Origin: Zestomonas insulae
GTDB lineage: Bacteria > Pseudomonadota > Gammaproteobacteria > Pseudomonadales > Pseudomonadaceae
Length of the DNA stretch: 64,000 bases
Assembly: GCF_016901015.1 (NCBI RefSeq)
Contig: NZ_JAFEUP010000002.1
Coordinates: 62,001 to 126,000, forward strand
Direction of reading: 5' to 3'
Positions 7,748-16,122 of this stretch are shown piece by piece. The notes under the pieces were generated by a model, which saw only the letters and a program-made list of their open reading frames with translations, searched no databases and was not told the DNA's origin. Positions within the stretch are counted from its first letter, which is position 1. Each line of letters begins with the position of its first letter. Made by a program: the position numbers and the translations under genes.

Positions 7748-9148
7748 TCAATTGGAAAGGCTAGGCGCGGCCGTCGCAGCGGGCTGCCACGTGCGCGCCT
7801 GCTGGGAGGATTTCTGGAAGCTGTGCCGGGCGCCAAGGAACAGCGGGCAGGCGAGGACGCAGGCGATCAGCGTGACGATCAGGATCGAGTAGCCAATCGC
7901 GGCGGGGTCGATCAGCACGTAGTCGGTGATCAGGCCGATCGCCAGCGGGCCGACGCCGACGCCGAGCAGATTGAGCACGCCGGTAAACAGGGCGATGAAC
8001 TGCCCGCGCATCGGCGCGGGGGCTATTTCGACGATCAGCGCGGGGCCGACGCCGAACAGGCAGACCCACAAGGCGGCGGAGAGGGCCAGGAACGGCAGCG
8101 CGATAGGCGCGCTGGGTGCCAGCAGCATTGGGGTGGCGCACAGCGGCAGCAGGACGCTGGCGAGCACCGCTACACGCAGGTTGCCATTGGCCACGCCGCG
8201 GCGGCGCCAGTACTCACCCAGCCAGCTGGCGCCGAGCACACCGAGCGGCGCGCTGACGCACATGATCAGTCCCATCACTGTGCCGGCCTTGGCATAACTC
8301 CAGCCGAACTCGCGGACCAGGTAACTGGGCACCCAGGCACCGCCGCCGTACACCGCGGCGTTGTAGCAGCCCATGCCGATGAGGATGGTGACGAAGGTGC
8401 GTCGGTTGGCGCGCAGGAATGCCACCACCTGATCGAGGGGCACACTCGGCGCCACCGACGTCGGCGTCGTCCGTCCGGCGCGATCCAGGCGCGGCTCCGG
8501 CACGCCGATCATCAGCAACAGAATGAACAGTCCCGGCAGACCGACCGACATCAGCGTGGTCTGCCAGGGCGCCAGTTCGCCGAGCCAGGGCAAGGTCAGC
8601 GGATGGGCGTTGAAGTAGCCGAGCACCAGGCCGGTGGCGAGCAGACCGCCGCCAACGCCGACCGGGCCGCCGGCGCCAAACACGCCGAGGGCGCGGCCGC
8701 GCTTCTCCGGGACGAACAGGTCGCTGATCAGCGACACGGCGCCCGGCAGCAGCACCGCTTCGCCGACCGCCACGCCCACGCGCGCCAGCAGCAGGTGCCA
8801 GAACTCGGTGGCCAGGCCGCTGGCGGCGGTGGCCAGGCACCACAGGCCGATGCCGACGGTGATGATCAGGCGCCGGTTGCCGCGGTCGATCAGTCGGGCG
8901 ATCGGCAGACCGGCCAGCGAGTAGAAGGCGGCGAAGGTGAAGCCATGCAGCAGGCCCATCCACGAGTCGTTGACGTGTAGCGACTGCTGGATCGGTCCGA
9001 CCAGCAGGCTGAGCACCTGGCGGTCCATGATCGAGAAGACGTAGGCGAGCAGCAGCACGCCGAGGGCATAGTTGGCTCGGCTGCGGCTGGGCAAGCGTTG
9101 CGTGGCGCAGGACGTGACCGGCGCCTGGATAGTCGTGGTGCTGGACAT
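7748..9148 (-). CDS. MFS transporter
   Basis: This 466-residue inner-membrane carrier has twelve predicted helices and the MFS loop 2-3 signature in the form GLPIARLIDRGNRRL. It includes FSIMDRQVLSLLVGPIQQ in the first helix region and MGLIMCVSAPLGVLG later, the pattern of the spinster/anion-cation symporter-like branch often found with aromatic and organic acid catabolism. It probably imports the substrate of the co-encoded monooxygenase, though export is possible. ATG 9148 follows a GAGGTG ribosome binding site. The stop codon lies 12 bp before the GFA start. The C-terminal tail (after KSSQQAR) is polar and not conserved-looking. The substrate cannot be read from the sequence. Confidence 0.9.
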   Translation of the reverse strand: MSSTTTIQAPVTSCATQRLPSRSRANYALGVLLLAYVFSIMDRQVLSLLVGPIQQSLHVNDSWMGLLHGFTFAAFYSLAGLPIARLIDRGNRRLIITVGIGLWCLATAASGLATEFWHLLLARVGVAVGEAVLLPGAVSLISDLFVPEKRGRALGVFGAGGPVGVGGGLLATGLVLGYFNAHPLTLPWLGELAPWQTTLMSVGLPGLFILLLMIGVPEPRLDRAGRTTPTSVAPSVPLDQVVAFLRANRRTFVTILIGMGCYNAAVYGGGAWVPSYLVREFGWSYAKAGTVMGLIMCVSAPLGVLGASWLGEYWRRRGVANGNLRVAVLASVLLPLCATPMLLAPSAPIALPFLALSAALWVCLFGVGPALIVEIAPAPMRGQFIALFTGVLNLLGVGVGPLAIGLITDYVLIDPAAIGYSILIVTLIACVLACPLFLGARHSFQKSSQQARTWQPAATAAPSLSN

Positions 9149-9190
9149 CGACGGTTCACCTCAAGGGCTTGTTGTTGTAATCGCGACCGT

Positions 9191-9209
9191 GCGGCGGCCA
9201 GGCCGCCGC
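9191..9209. repeat. Intercistronic palindrome (9-1-9)
   Basis: GCGGCGGCC and GGCCGCCGC flank one base between the flavin reductase and MFS genes. No T-run follows on the minus strand, so it is more likely an mRNA-stabilising or attenuating hairpin than a full terminator. Confidence 0.4.
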
Positions 9210-9218
9210 GGTGCTGCG

Positions 9219-10214
9219 TCAGCGCGCTGCCGGAGTGGCGTCGGCCTGTTGCCAGAGGTTGTTGTCCTGCCAGATGTTTTCCTTGCGCCAGTGCGCCGGC
9301 AGCTCGGCACCGGTGTGCTGGATGACCCGACCGATCAGCAGCTTGAGTTGCTGCGCTTCGTCGTAGGAGAGCCCCTCCAGGGCACTCATCTCGGCGGCCT
9401 TGGCGAAAGCCAGCCACTGGATCGCCAGCTGGCGGCCCTTGTCGGTGAACAGCACGCGCTGCTCGTCGAGGGTCAGCAGGTCGTTCTCCAGCCAGGTCGC
9501 CAGTTGCTCCTCGACCAAGGCCTTGCCGGTGAATTCGAACAGTTGGCGTAGCTCGTCGAGGGTTCGCCCTTCGCTGAAGCTGAGGATGCCGAGCAGCTCG
9601 AAGTCACTGTCCTGCATGCCCATCGTCTTGAGTTGCTGGCGGATCGGCAGTTGCAGCTGGTAGTAGGCGCGACCGAGCAGGAAGCCCAACCAGTTTTCGC
9701 CGTAGATCACGCTTTCCTGGCCACGCGGGGCGGGCGGCACCAGGCGCCGGTAGCCGCCGCTGTGGAACACCAGCGGCGCTTTGTCGAAGCGGTCGAACGC
9801 CAGCACTTCACCGACCAGGATGATGTGGTCGCCACCTTCGTACTGGTAGGTGGTCTTGCACTGGAAACGCGCCGAGCAGCCATCCAGCAGCGGAATCTCG
9901 CTGGGGCCGCGTTGCAGTTCGAGCTCGGCAAACTTGTCCGCGCCGCTCTTGGCGAAGCGGTTGGACAGCGGCTCCTGATCGGTGGCGAGGATGTGCACGG
10001 CGAAGTGCGAACCCTCGGTGAAGGCGTGCGCCGACGAGGAATCCTTGTTGATGCTCCACAGCACCATCGGCGGGTCAATCGACACCGAGTTGAAGCTGTT
10101 GGCGGTCAGCCCGTAGTCCTGGCCATCCGGGCCGCGGGTGGTGACGATGGTCACGCCGGTGGTGAAGGCGCCGAGCGCCTGGCGGAACTGCTTGGGGTCG
10201 AAGGAAGCGTTCAT
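9219..10214 (-). CDS. Flavin reductase fused to a MarR-like winged helix (HpaC/C1 type)
   Basis: The 331-residue protein has two parts. Residues 1-165 are a flavin-reductase-like FMN-binding domain (FRQALGAFTTGVTIVTT, GLTANSFNSVSIDPP, FAVHILATDQEPLSNRFA). Residues 180-310 look like a MarR winged helix (FELLGILSFSEGRTLDELRQL, LLTLDEQRVLFTDKGRQLA). The same fusion is known in the C1 reductase of Acinetobacter p-hydroxyphenylacetate hydroxylase, where the C-terminal part inhibits flavin reduction until substrate binds. It should supply FMNH2 to the adjacent LLM monooxygenase, whose stop codon lies 63 bp upstream on the same strand. The ATG at 10214 follows GGGGGAG. Substrate-gated control is inferred from the homologue. 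Confidence 0.88.
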   Translation of the reverse strand: MNASFDPKQFRQALGAFTTGVTIVTTRGPDGQDYGLTANSFNSVSIDPPMVLWSINKDSSSAHAFTEGSHFAVHILATDQEPLSNRFAKSGADKFAELELQRGPSEIPLLDGCSARFQCKTTYQYEGGDHIILVGEVLAFDRFDKAPLVFHSGGYRRLVPPAPRGQESVIYGENWLGFLLGRAYYQLQLPIRQQLKTMGMQDSDFELLGILSFSEGRTLDELRQLFEFTGKALVEEQLATWLENDLLTLDEQRVLFTDKGRQLAIQWLAFAKAAEMSALEGLSYDEAQQLKLLIGRVIQHTGAELPAHWRKENIWQDNNLWQQADATPAAR

Positions 10215-10277
10215 CGATGGGTACTCCCCCGCCACCGGACGGGTCGGCGGCGGTTGATTGTTGTTGGATCGGAGTGG

Positions 10278-11339
10278 CTAGCGGTTGAGCAGCGGCATGA
10301 CCAGACGGCCGAAGCGCTCGGCTTCTTCATGGTGCGGGTAGCCGGACAGGCAGAAGCCCGTGCAACCGGCATCGACGAACGCCAGCAACTGGTCGGCGAC
10401 CTGCTGCGGGTTGCCGACTACGGCAATCCCGGCGCCCGGGCGCACTTCGGTGATGCCGGTCCACAGGTGCGGGGTCATCTTGCGGCCGACGGTTTTCGAG
10501 AGTTCCTTCATCCGCTGGTTGGCAACGGACTCGGCCATCATGGTCTTGACCTGTTCGGTCCAGGCCGGATCGGCGCCGTTGACCAGCGTGTCGGCCGCGG
10601 CCCAGGCTTCCTCTTCGGTTTCCCGGCAGATGATCTGCAGGCGCATGGCGAACTCGATCTCCTCGCCGCGGCCGTACTTGGCGGCGCGCTCGCGCATCTC
10701 CTTGATCTGCTCGGCGATGCGCTCCGGGTAGTCACCCCAGAACAGGTGGACGGCGGAGTGCTTGGCGGAAATTTCCGCCGCGTGCTCCGAACCACCGCCG
10801 AGGAAGAACGGTGGGTGCGGTTGTTGGAACGGTGCGGGGATGACTTTCGCGCCGTGGGCCTGGTGGTACTTGCCGTTGTACTCCACGCCTTCCTCGGTCC
10901 ACAGGCGCTTCATCAGCTCGACTTCTTCCTCGAGCTGTTCGTAGCGGGATTCCTTGGAGACGATCTGCCCTTCGGCGTAGGCATCCTTCTCGCTGAGACC
11001 GGCGATCAGGTTGATGTAGATGCGTCCCTTGGACAGCTGGTCGAAGGTGGCGAACATCTTGGCCTGGGCGACCGGGTGGATGAAGCCGGGTTTCACCGCG
11101 ATCAGCGCCTTGAGCTTCTGGGTACGGGCGATGACGAACGAGGCAGTCACCCAGGCGTCCCAGCAGAAGGGCGTGACGGGGACCAGTACGTAATCGAAGC
11201 CGGCCTGTTCGGCGGCGAAGGCGACCCGCTCGAAATGCTCGAGCGACTGCGGAATGCTTTTGCTCGGATCGCTGAAGGCAGTGGTGTCGCCAATGGTTGG
11301 AATGAACCAACCCATCTGCAGGGGTTTCTTGTTGTTCAT
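10278..11339 (-). CDS. LLM-class FMNH2-dependent monooxygenase, SsuD-like
   Basis: This 353-residue TIM-barrel flavin monooxygenase is close in pattern to alkanesulfonate monooxygenase SsuD: a WFIPT start, Cys in VTPFCWDAW (C59), NGKYHQAHGAK, RLQIICRETEEEAW (R233), R300 and the SGYPHHEEA tail (Y334). Of the SsuD active-site residues I recall (Cys54, Arg226, His228, Arg297, Tyr331), all appear kept except His, which is Gln235 here. The protein uses reduced FMN and O2, probably to cleave a C-S or related bond. It is the first gene of the leftward operon and is divergent from a LysR gene. ATG 11339 lacks a strong ribosome binding site. Substrate unknown; a sulfonate or sulfone is the leading guess. 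Confidence 0.85.
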   Translation of the reverse strand: MNNKKPLQMGWFIPTIGDTTAFSDPSKSIPQSLEHFERVAFAAEQAGFDYVLVPVTPFCWDAWVTASFVIARTQKLKALIAVKPGFIHPVAQAKMFATFDQLSKGRIYINLIAGLSEKDAYAEGQIVSKESRYEQLEEEVELMKRLWTEEGVEYNGKYHQAHGAKVIPAPFQQPHPPFFLGGGSEHAAEISAKHSAVHLFWGDYPERIAEQIKEMRERAAKYGRGEEIEFAMRLQIICRETEEEAWAAADTLVNGADPAWTEQVKTMMAESVANQRMKELSKTVGRKMTPHLWTGITEVRPGAGIAVVGNPQQVADQLLAFVDAGCTGFCLSGYPHHEEAERFGRLVMPLLNR

Positions 11340-11412
11340 GGAGGGGGTCTCGCGCAGGGGAACTGTCGAGTCACTACAACAAAGCCTTTGCGATGAAGGA
11401 AGTGAATATGTA

Positions 11413-11427
11413 GCATTCCAGGAATGC
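11413..11427. promoter_or_regulatory. Palindrome over the LysR start codon, candidate autoregulatory operator
   Basis: GCATTCC and GGAATGC form a perfect 7-1-7 inverted repeat that includes the LysR ATG (11424-11426). It lies in the 84-bp gap between the divergent monooxygenase and regulator genes. LysR proteins commonly repress their own gene while activating the divergent one. Binding here is inferred from position and symmetry. Confidence 0.5.
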
Positions 11428-12338
11428 ATAATATTAATACCAGAACCCTCGACCTCAACCTGCTGGTGGTCTTCGCCACGCTGTGGGAAACCCAGAACGT
11501 CACCCGCGCCAGCGAGCGCCTGGCGCTCAGCCAGTCGGCGGTCAGCCATGCGCTGCGTCGCCTGCGCGAGCGCCTGGGCGACGAGCTGTTCGTGATCGGT
11601 CGCGGCGGCCTGGTGCCGACCGCCCGCGCGGCCGAACTGATCGGTCCGGTGCGCGACGCGCTGTCCCGCTTGGACGACGTGCTGCAAGGCACCGCGCCGT
11701 TCGTGCCGGCCGCGGCGCAGCGCAAGTTCCGCATCGCCTCCGGCGACTTCGTCGAGTTCCTGATCCTGCCGCGGCTGACCCAGCACATCGCCCGTGAGGC
11801 ACCGGGGGTGATGATCGAGGTGGTGCCGCTGCCGCCGAACAATACGGTTGCAGCGTTGCTGGAAAGCGGCGAGATCGACCTGGTCATCAGCACCCCGATG
11901 ACGCTCGGCGCGGGTCTGCGTTACGAGGCGGTTACCACCGTTTCGTTGCTTACCCTGATCTGGCAGCGCGAAGGCCTGGCCCCCGGGCGCTTCCCGCTGG
12001 AGCTGTACCTGGAGCGGCCGCAGGTGATGATCGAAACCCATCAACGCGATGGCAACATCATCGACCAGACGCTGCAGGCGCAAGGCATGGCGCGGCGCAT
12101 CGGTGTGCTGGTGCAGAACTTCATGGCGATGCCGGTGATCGCCTCGCAGACCGGCTACATCTGCAACCTGCCGGGGCCGATCGCCGAGGCGTTCGCCGCC
12201 ACCTTTGGGCTCAGCTGCCACGAGCCGCCAGTCGACTTCCCGGCGCCCGAACTGGCGGCGGTCTGGCATTCCCGCTTCGATGCCGATCCGGGTTTGCAGT
12301 GGTTGCGCGAAGAGGTAAAGCGCTGCGCGAGCGCCTGA
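11424..12338 (+). CDS. LysR-family regulator
   Basis: This 304-residue LysR transcriptional regulator has an N-terminal winged helix (TRLDL-like start LDLNLLVVFATLWETQNVTRAS, then LSQSAVSHALRRLRERLGDELF) and a periplasmic-binding-protein-like effector domain (about 95-300). It resembles the NodD/NahR-like subgroup in its RLGDELFVIGRGGLVPT segment. It is divergent from the monooxygenase operon with only 84 bp between start codons, so it very probably controls that operon in response to its substrate. A perfect palindrome overlaps its own start codon. The ATG at 11424 is the only start that keeps the whole DNA-binding domain. Confidence 0.92.
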   Translation: MHNINTRTLDLNLLVVFATLWETQNVTRASERLALSQSAVSHALRRLRERLGDELFVIGRGGLVPTARAAELIGPVRDALSRLDDVLQGTAPFVPAAAQRKFRIASGDFVEFLILPRLTQHIAREAPGVMIEVVPLPPNNTVAALLESGEIDLVISTPMTLGAGLRYEAVTTVSLLTLIWQREGLAPGRFPLELYLERPQVMIETHQRDGNIIDQTLQAQGMARRIGVLVQNFMAMPVIASQTGYICNLPGPIAEAFAATFGLSCHEPPVDFPAPELAAVWHSRFDADPGLQWLREEVKRCASA

Positions 12339-12490
12339 GCAACTCAGTCCGCTGCAAGTCATTACCGGATTGGCGCGGTATACCGATATGTATGCCCTGC
12401 ATAGATTGAATTTCAATAATTCATTTTACTCATTGCGTTGCCGCCACTCCAATGGAGGTCCTCCCCACCAATAAATCCACAGGGACCGCC

Positions 12491-13894
12491 ATGACCGCCA
12501 TTGATCCGCGTACCCGCCTGCTGTTGGAGGCGCCCATCGTGCCGACCGTCCTGCGACTGGCGGCGCCCAACGTCCTGGTCATGATCGTGCAGGCCTCGGT
12601 CGGCCTCATCGAAACCTATTTCGTCGGCAAACTCGGCGGCGATGCGTTGGCCGCCATGGCGCTGGTGTTTCCGATCGTCATGCTGATGCAGATGAGCTCG
12701 GCCGGGGCGATAGGCGGTGGCATCGCCTCGTCGATCGCCCGCGCCGTCGGTGCGCGCCGCCGGGAAGACGCCGATGCGCTGGTGTTGCACGCGCTGCTCA
12801 TCGCGCTCGGTTTCGGCCTGGCCTTCACCCTGGCGCTGCTGCTCGGCGGGCGCTGGCTGTACACGCAAATGGGCGGCAGCGGGGCGTCGCTGGAAGCGGC
12901 GCTGGTCTACTCGCACTGGGTATTCGCCGGTGCGGTGCTGGTGTGGCTGTTCAACGCGCTGTCCGCGGTGATCCGCGGTACCGGCAACATGGCGGTGCCC
13001 GCCAACGTAACGGTCGCCGGGGCCGTGGTGCTGATCCCGCTGTCGCCCTTGCTGATCTTCGGCTGGGGGCCGCTGCCCGGCATGGGCATCGCCGGTGGCG
13101 CGGTGGCGCTGCTGCTGTACTACCTCGGCGGCACGCTGGTGCTGTGGCTGTACCTGCGCTCGCCACGCAGCCTGCTCAAGCCGAAGCTGATCGGCGTGCA
13201 GCTGCGCCGGCCGCTGTTTCGCGACATCCTGCGGATTGGCCTGGTCGGCCTGATCGCGACCGTGGCCACCAACCTGTCGATCGGCATCGCCACGGCTCTG
13301 GCGGGGCAATTCGGCCCGGACGCCATCGCCGGCTACGGCACCGCCGCGCGGCTCGAATACCTGCTGGTGCCGCTGGCCTTCGGCTTCGGCGCACCGCTGC
13401 TGGCCATGGTCGGCACCTGTATCGGTGCCGGTGATCGAGAGCGCGCCATGAAGGCCGCGTGGGTCGGCGCGGCGATCACCTTTGCGATCACCGAAACGAT
13501 CGGCCTGACCGCCGCATTCTTCCCGCTCGCTTGGCTGACGCTGTTCGGCACCGAGCCGGTAATGCTCGAGGCTGGCACGCAATACCTGCAGGTGGTCGGT
13601 CCCCTGTACGGCTTCTTCGGCCTGGGTCAGGTGCTGCATTTCGCCTCGCAAGGCGCGGGGCGCCTGTTCTGGCCGGTGCTGGGCAACCTCGCACGGCTGC
13701 TGGTGGCGGGGCTGGGCGGCTGGCTGGCGCTGCACTGGGGCGGCAACCTGATGCACGTGTTCGCTGCCCAGGGCGCGGCGTTCGTGGTGTATGGCCTGGT
13801 CATCACCGCGACGATCGCCGGTGGGGCGTGGTTCGGCCGCGTGAGCTGGCCGCGCAGCACGGCCGCGTTGATGCGGCGCATCCAGCCGACCTGA
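12491..13894 (+). CDS. MATE-family efflux transporter
   Basis: This 467-residue inner-membrane protein has twelve predicted helices in two similar halves. MATE features include the PNVLVMIVQASVGLIETYFVGKLGGDALAA block early in the protein, IRGTGNMAVPANV near residue 170 and QGAGRLFWPV near 395 in the second half. MATE proteins expel cationic or aromatic compounds using Na+ or H+. ATG 12491 follows AGGGA; an upstream in-frame start at 12452 would add 13 polar residues. It lies 152 bp downstream of the LysR gene on the same strand and could be controlled by it, but the gap has room for its own promoter. The substrate cannot be inferred. Confidence 0.9.
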   Translation: MTAIDPRTRLLLEAPIVPTVLRLAAPNVLVMIVQASVGLIETYFVGKLGGDALAAMALVFPIVMLMQMSSAGAIGGGIASSIARAVGARRREDADALVLHALLIALGFGLAFTLALLLGGRWLYTQMGGSGASLEAALVYSHWVFAGAVLVWLFNALSAVIRGTGNMAVPANVTVAGAVVLIPLSPLLIFGWGPLPGMGIAGGAVALLLYYLGGTLVLWLYLRSPRSLLKPKLIGVQLRRPLFRDILRIGLVGLIATVATNLSIGIATALAGQFGPDAIAGYGTAARLEYLLVPLAFGFGAPLLAMVGTCIGAGDRERAMKAAWVGAAITFAITETIGLTAAFFPLAWLTLFGTEPVMLEAGTQYLQVVGPLYGFFGLGQVLHFASQGAGRLFWPVLGNLARLLVAGLGGWLALHWGGNLMHVFAAQGAAFVVYGLVITATIAGGAWFGRVSWPRSTAALMRRIQPT

Positions 13895-13993
13895 GCGTTC
13901 TACTGCGGTTTGATTCGGCGCGGGCTATCGCTGACTGGCCGCTTGCGGACAGTCACGACCGGCTGAGCCTGATCGCGGAGAGAACTCGATCGA

Positions 13994-15154
13994 TTACGCG
14001 TGAGCCGATTCGACGCGATTGCGCCCTGAAGCTTTGCCGCGGTACAGCCCGGCATCCGCTTGCTGCATGGACTCGTCGAGCGCCTGCGTACTGGTGAAGT
14101 GCGCCGAGACGCCGATGGTGACGGTGCAGCGAACCGGTCGAGCCGAGTCGGCACCAGGCACTTCGCTGTGTTCGATCGCCGCACGTGTGCGTTCTGCCAA
14201 TTGCAGGGCGCCGGCCCTGTCGGTGTCCAGGCTGATGACAACGAACTCCTCGCCGCCCAGTCGGCAGATCAGATCGCCTTGGCGGGCGGTGGCCTTGAGG
14301 ACTTGGGCCACATGGCAGAGCACGAGATCCCCCACCTTGTGGCCGTAGGTGTCGTTTATGCTTTTGAAGTGATCGATATCCACGATCAGCAGGTACGCGG
14401 GCCCGGCGGTTCGGGAGCGGAAGTGTGCATCCAGTCCATCCGTCAGCCCGCGCCGGTTCAGCAAGCGGGTCAGCGGGTCATGGGCGGCCATGCTGCGCAG
14501 TTCATCGGTGAGGCGGCGCAGCACCAGCCAGACAGCGCACGGGGGCAGTACGGTGCCCAGGAACGACATGTAGATGTAAAAGGTCCGCTGGAAGCTGCTG
14601 TTCAGATCAAGTGCTTCCATGCCACCGGAAAGGATCATCACCATCTTCGCGGCGTTCAGGACGCAGATGCCGGCGATCAAGACGGCAAACACCAGCATCT
14701 CGGCGCGCAGGTCCTTGGCCACGGTTCGCCCGGCATAGAGCGCAGCCACAGTCATGACCAGGAACAGCGACGCGCACGAACCCGCCAGCAACGCATGACG
14801 GGCCTCACTGCCGAGTGTCGACTGCACCAGTACCTGTACCGCTGTGTAGCCACCTGCCAGGGCCAGCAGCGGGCGCCACACGGCAGTTGGGCGATCGAAG
14901 AACCGCAGCGCACCCAGGACGTAAGCGACGGGTGCGCAGAGCGTCAGCGTGTGGTTGACGACACTCATCAACCCCCAGCCTGCAGGGCCACCCAGCAACT
15001 GCAGAACGTAAGCAAGCCCGAGCAGAAAGTTGCCCAACGCAAAGACTTCCATGCCCATTTTCTTGCCATTCAGCCGTGTGCTGATCAGCAGGAACATCAC
15101 GCAGAAACACAGCAGGTGCACGCAGAGCATGCCGAGGATGACAGTTGTGACCAT
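13994..15154 (-). CDS. Membrane diguanylate cyclase (GGDEF)
   Basis: This 386-residue protein has an N-terminal membrane region of about seven helices (5-25, 38-55, 65-82, 95-112, 122-141, 152-175, 195-212), then a GGDEF domain (about 222-386). The active-site motif is GGEEF at 300-304, so catalysis of c-di-GMP synthesis from two GTP should be intact, and the RQGD at 291-294 is a product-inhibition I-site at the expected spacing. DHFKSINDTYGH is the usual substrate-binding segment. ATG 15154 is preferred; a TTG at 15184 would add ten residues. It stands alone between a MATE gene and a conserved hypothetical, so the signal sensed is unknown. Confidence 0.92.
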   Translation of the reverse strand: MVTTVILGMLCVHLLCFCVMFLLISTRLNGKKMGMEVFALGNFLLGLAYVLQLLGGPAGWGLMSVVNHTLTLCAPVAYVLGALRFFDRPTAVWRPLLALAGGYTAVQVLVQSTLGSEARHALLAGSCASLFLVMTVAALYAGRTVAKDLRAEMLVFAVLIAGICVLNAAKMVMILSGGMEALDLNSSFQRTFYIYMSFLGTVLPPCAVWLVLRRLTDELRSMAAHDPLTRLLNRRGLTDGLDAHFRSRTAGPAYLLIVDIDHFKSINDTYGHKVGDLVLCHVAQVLKATARQGDLICRLGGEEFVVISLDTDRAGALQLAERTRAAIEHSEVPGADSARPVRCTVTIGVSAHFTSTQALDESMQQADAGLYRGKASGRNRVESAHA

Positions 15155-15369
15155 GGGTTCGCGCCAGTGGGGAGCCAGTGACAAGAGCCGAGGAAGCGCA
15201 ATCTCCAGGCGCTCCCGTCGTATTTGGCATGGCTATTTAATATCGTAAATCGTCGTCACGTATATCACAGGAAGGCAATGCAACCGCGCCGCGCGGCGCT
15301 GGCCGATCAGCTGGGCAACGCTCACGCAGCCGGCTGCGCAGGATGCCCAAGTGGCTGCTCGGCGTGGGG

Positions 15370-15903
15370 TCAACCTCGTGCGTTTGAGGTGCCGCGAGCG
15401 TACTTTTTCTGCAGGATCATCGACGCTTCGTTGTAGGCAGTCTGGAAGGCATCGCCGCCGACCCAGCTCACTGCTGTGTCTTCGTCTTCATCGTGGAAGA
15501 TCCCGCGATAGACGATCAGCAGGCCCATCATGAAATCGACGGCAGCGTCTTCCGCTTCCTCGGCGACCACCAGTTCCAACACCGGGTACTGCAGGAACAC
15601 CAGGCACATCGCGAGCAGGCTGATGCCTTCGCCGACCTTCATCGCCTGGAACAAGTCGTCGAAGTCCGCCGGGTCGAAACCGTTCTCTTCAATGTCCTTG
15701 AAGTCGAAGGTGCTCAGGTCGATTTCGACATCATCGAATGGCTCGTTGACCAGTGGATTGGCCAGAAGCGGATGCACGACATTGGCCTTGGCTTTGCCCG
15801 AACGGTTCTGCTTGGCCTTGGCTTTGGCCCGTTGGGCACGTTTTTGCTGTTTGTCCGGGGAGGCCATGGAGGCGAGTTCCTTGTTCGATGCAGCCATGTT
15901 CAT
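15370..15903 (-). CDS. Conserved hypothetical acidic protein
   Basis: This 177-residue protein is of unknown function. The first 40 residues are basic and Lys/Ala/Gln-rich (KQQKRAQRAKAKAKQNR), suggesting RNA or nucleic acid contact or disorder. The next section is strongly acidic (DDVEIDLSTFDFKDIEENGFDPADFDD when read in parts), followed by a mostly helical segment (FQAMKVGEGISLLAMCLVF, FMMGLLIVYRGIF). No signal peptide or clear membrane helix is seen. I recognise the pattern as a conserved pseudomonad hypothetical but can attach no role. It is monocistronic: its upstream neighbour is a hydrolase remnant on the other strand and downstream lies the cyclase gene. Confidence 0.75.
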   Translation of the reverse strand: MNMAASNKELASMASPDKQQKRAQRAKAKAKQNRSGKAKANVVHPLLANPLVNEPFDDVEIDLSTFDFKDIEENGFDPADFDDLFQAMKVGEGISLLAMCLVFLQYPVLELVVAEEAEDAAVDFMMGLLIVYRGIFHDEDEDTAVSWVGGDAFQTAYNEASMILQKKYARGTSNARG

Positions 15904-15989
15904 GGCCCAGAGTAGTCGGGCACAAAGTGTATTCGGTCTTGGCTAGCCTCGTCGGCTAAGGGGGCAGGTTTTTCGTGCTCTAAAGGTCT

Positions 15990-16005
15990 GCTTCTGGCCA
16001 GAAGC
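15990..16005. repeat. Palindromic dispersed intergenic element (GCTTCTGGCCAGAAGC)
   Basis: A perfect 16-bp palindrome lies within GGTCTGCTTCTGG...AAGCGGTCATTG (15985-16012). The phrasing resembles an intergenic element I recall as scattered through pseudomonad chromosomes; a longer relative occurs at 28037-28097. No gene overlaps it. Confidence 0.55.
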
Positions 16006-16122
16006 GGTCATTGAGCATCTCCAAAATCAGAGCCTATCCAGCCTGTCTAGCGCTTAGGTTCACACTGCCGTATTGCCGTCGGGCACCCGCAGAGCTACGG
16101 GCGGTCAGGGTTGGAGTAGAAG

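Noticed and set aside
7739..8980. Plus-strand frame of 413 codons opposite the MFS gene
   Set aside because: Its composition (Asp, Gln, Arg, His repeats) is that of an antisense shadow, while the minus strand encodes a clear MFS protein.
9633..11396. Plus-strand frame of 587 codons across the flavin reductase and monooxygenase genes
   Set aside because: It spans two well-supported genes on the other strand and shows no motif of its own.
10278..12416. Full 712-codon frame as a single fused protein
   Set aside because: Only the part from the ATG at 11339 resembles LLM monooxygenases; the rest is antisense to the LysR gene.
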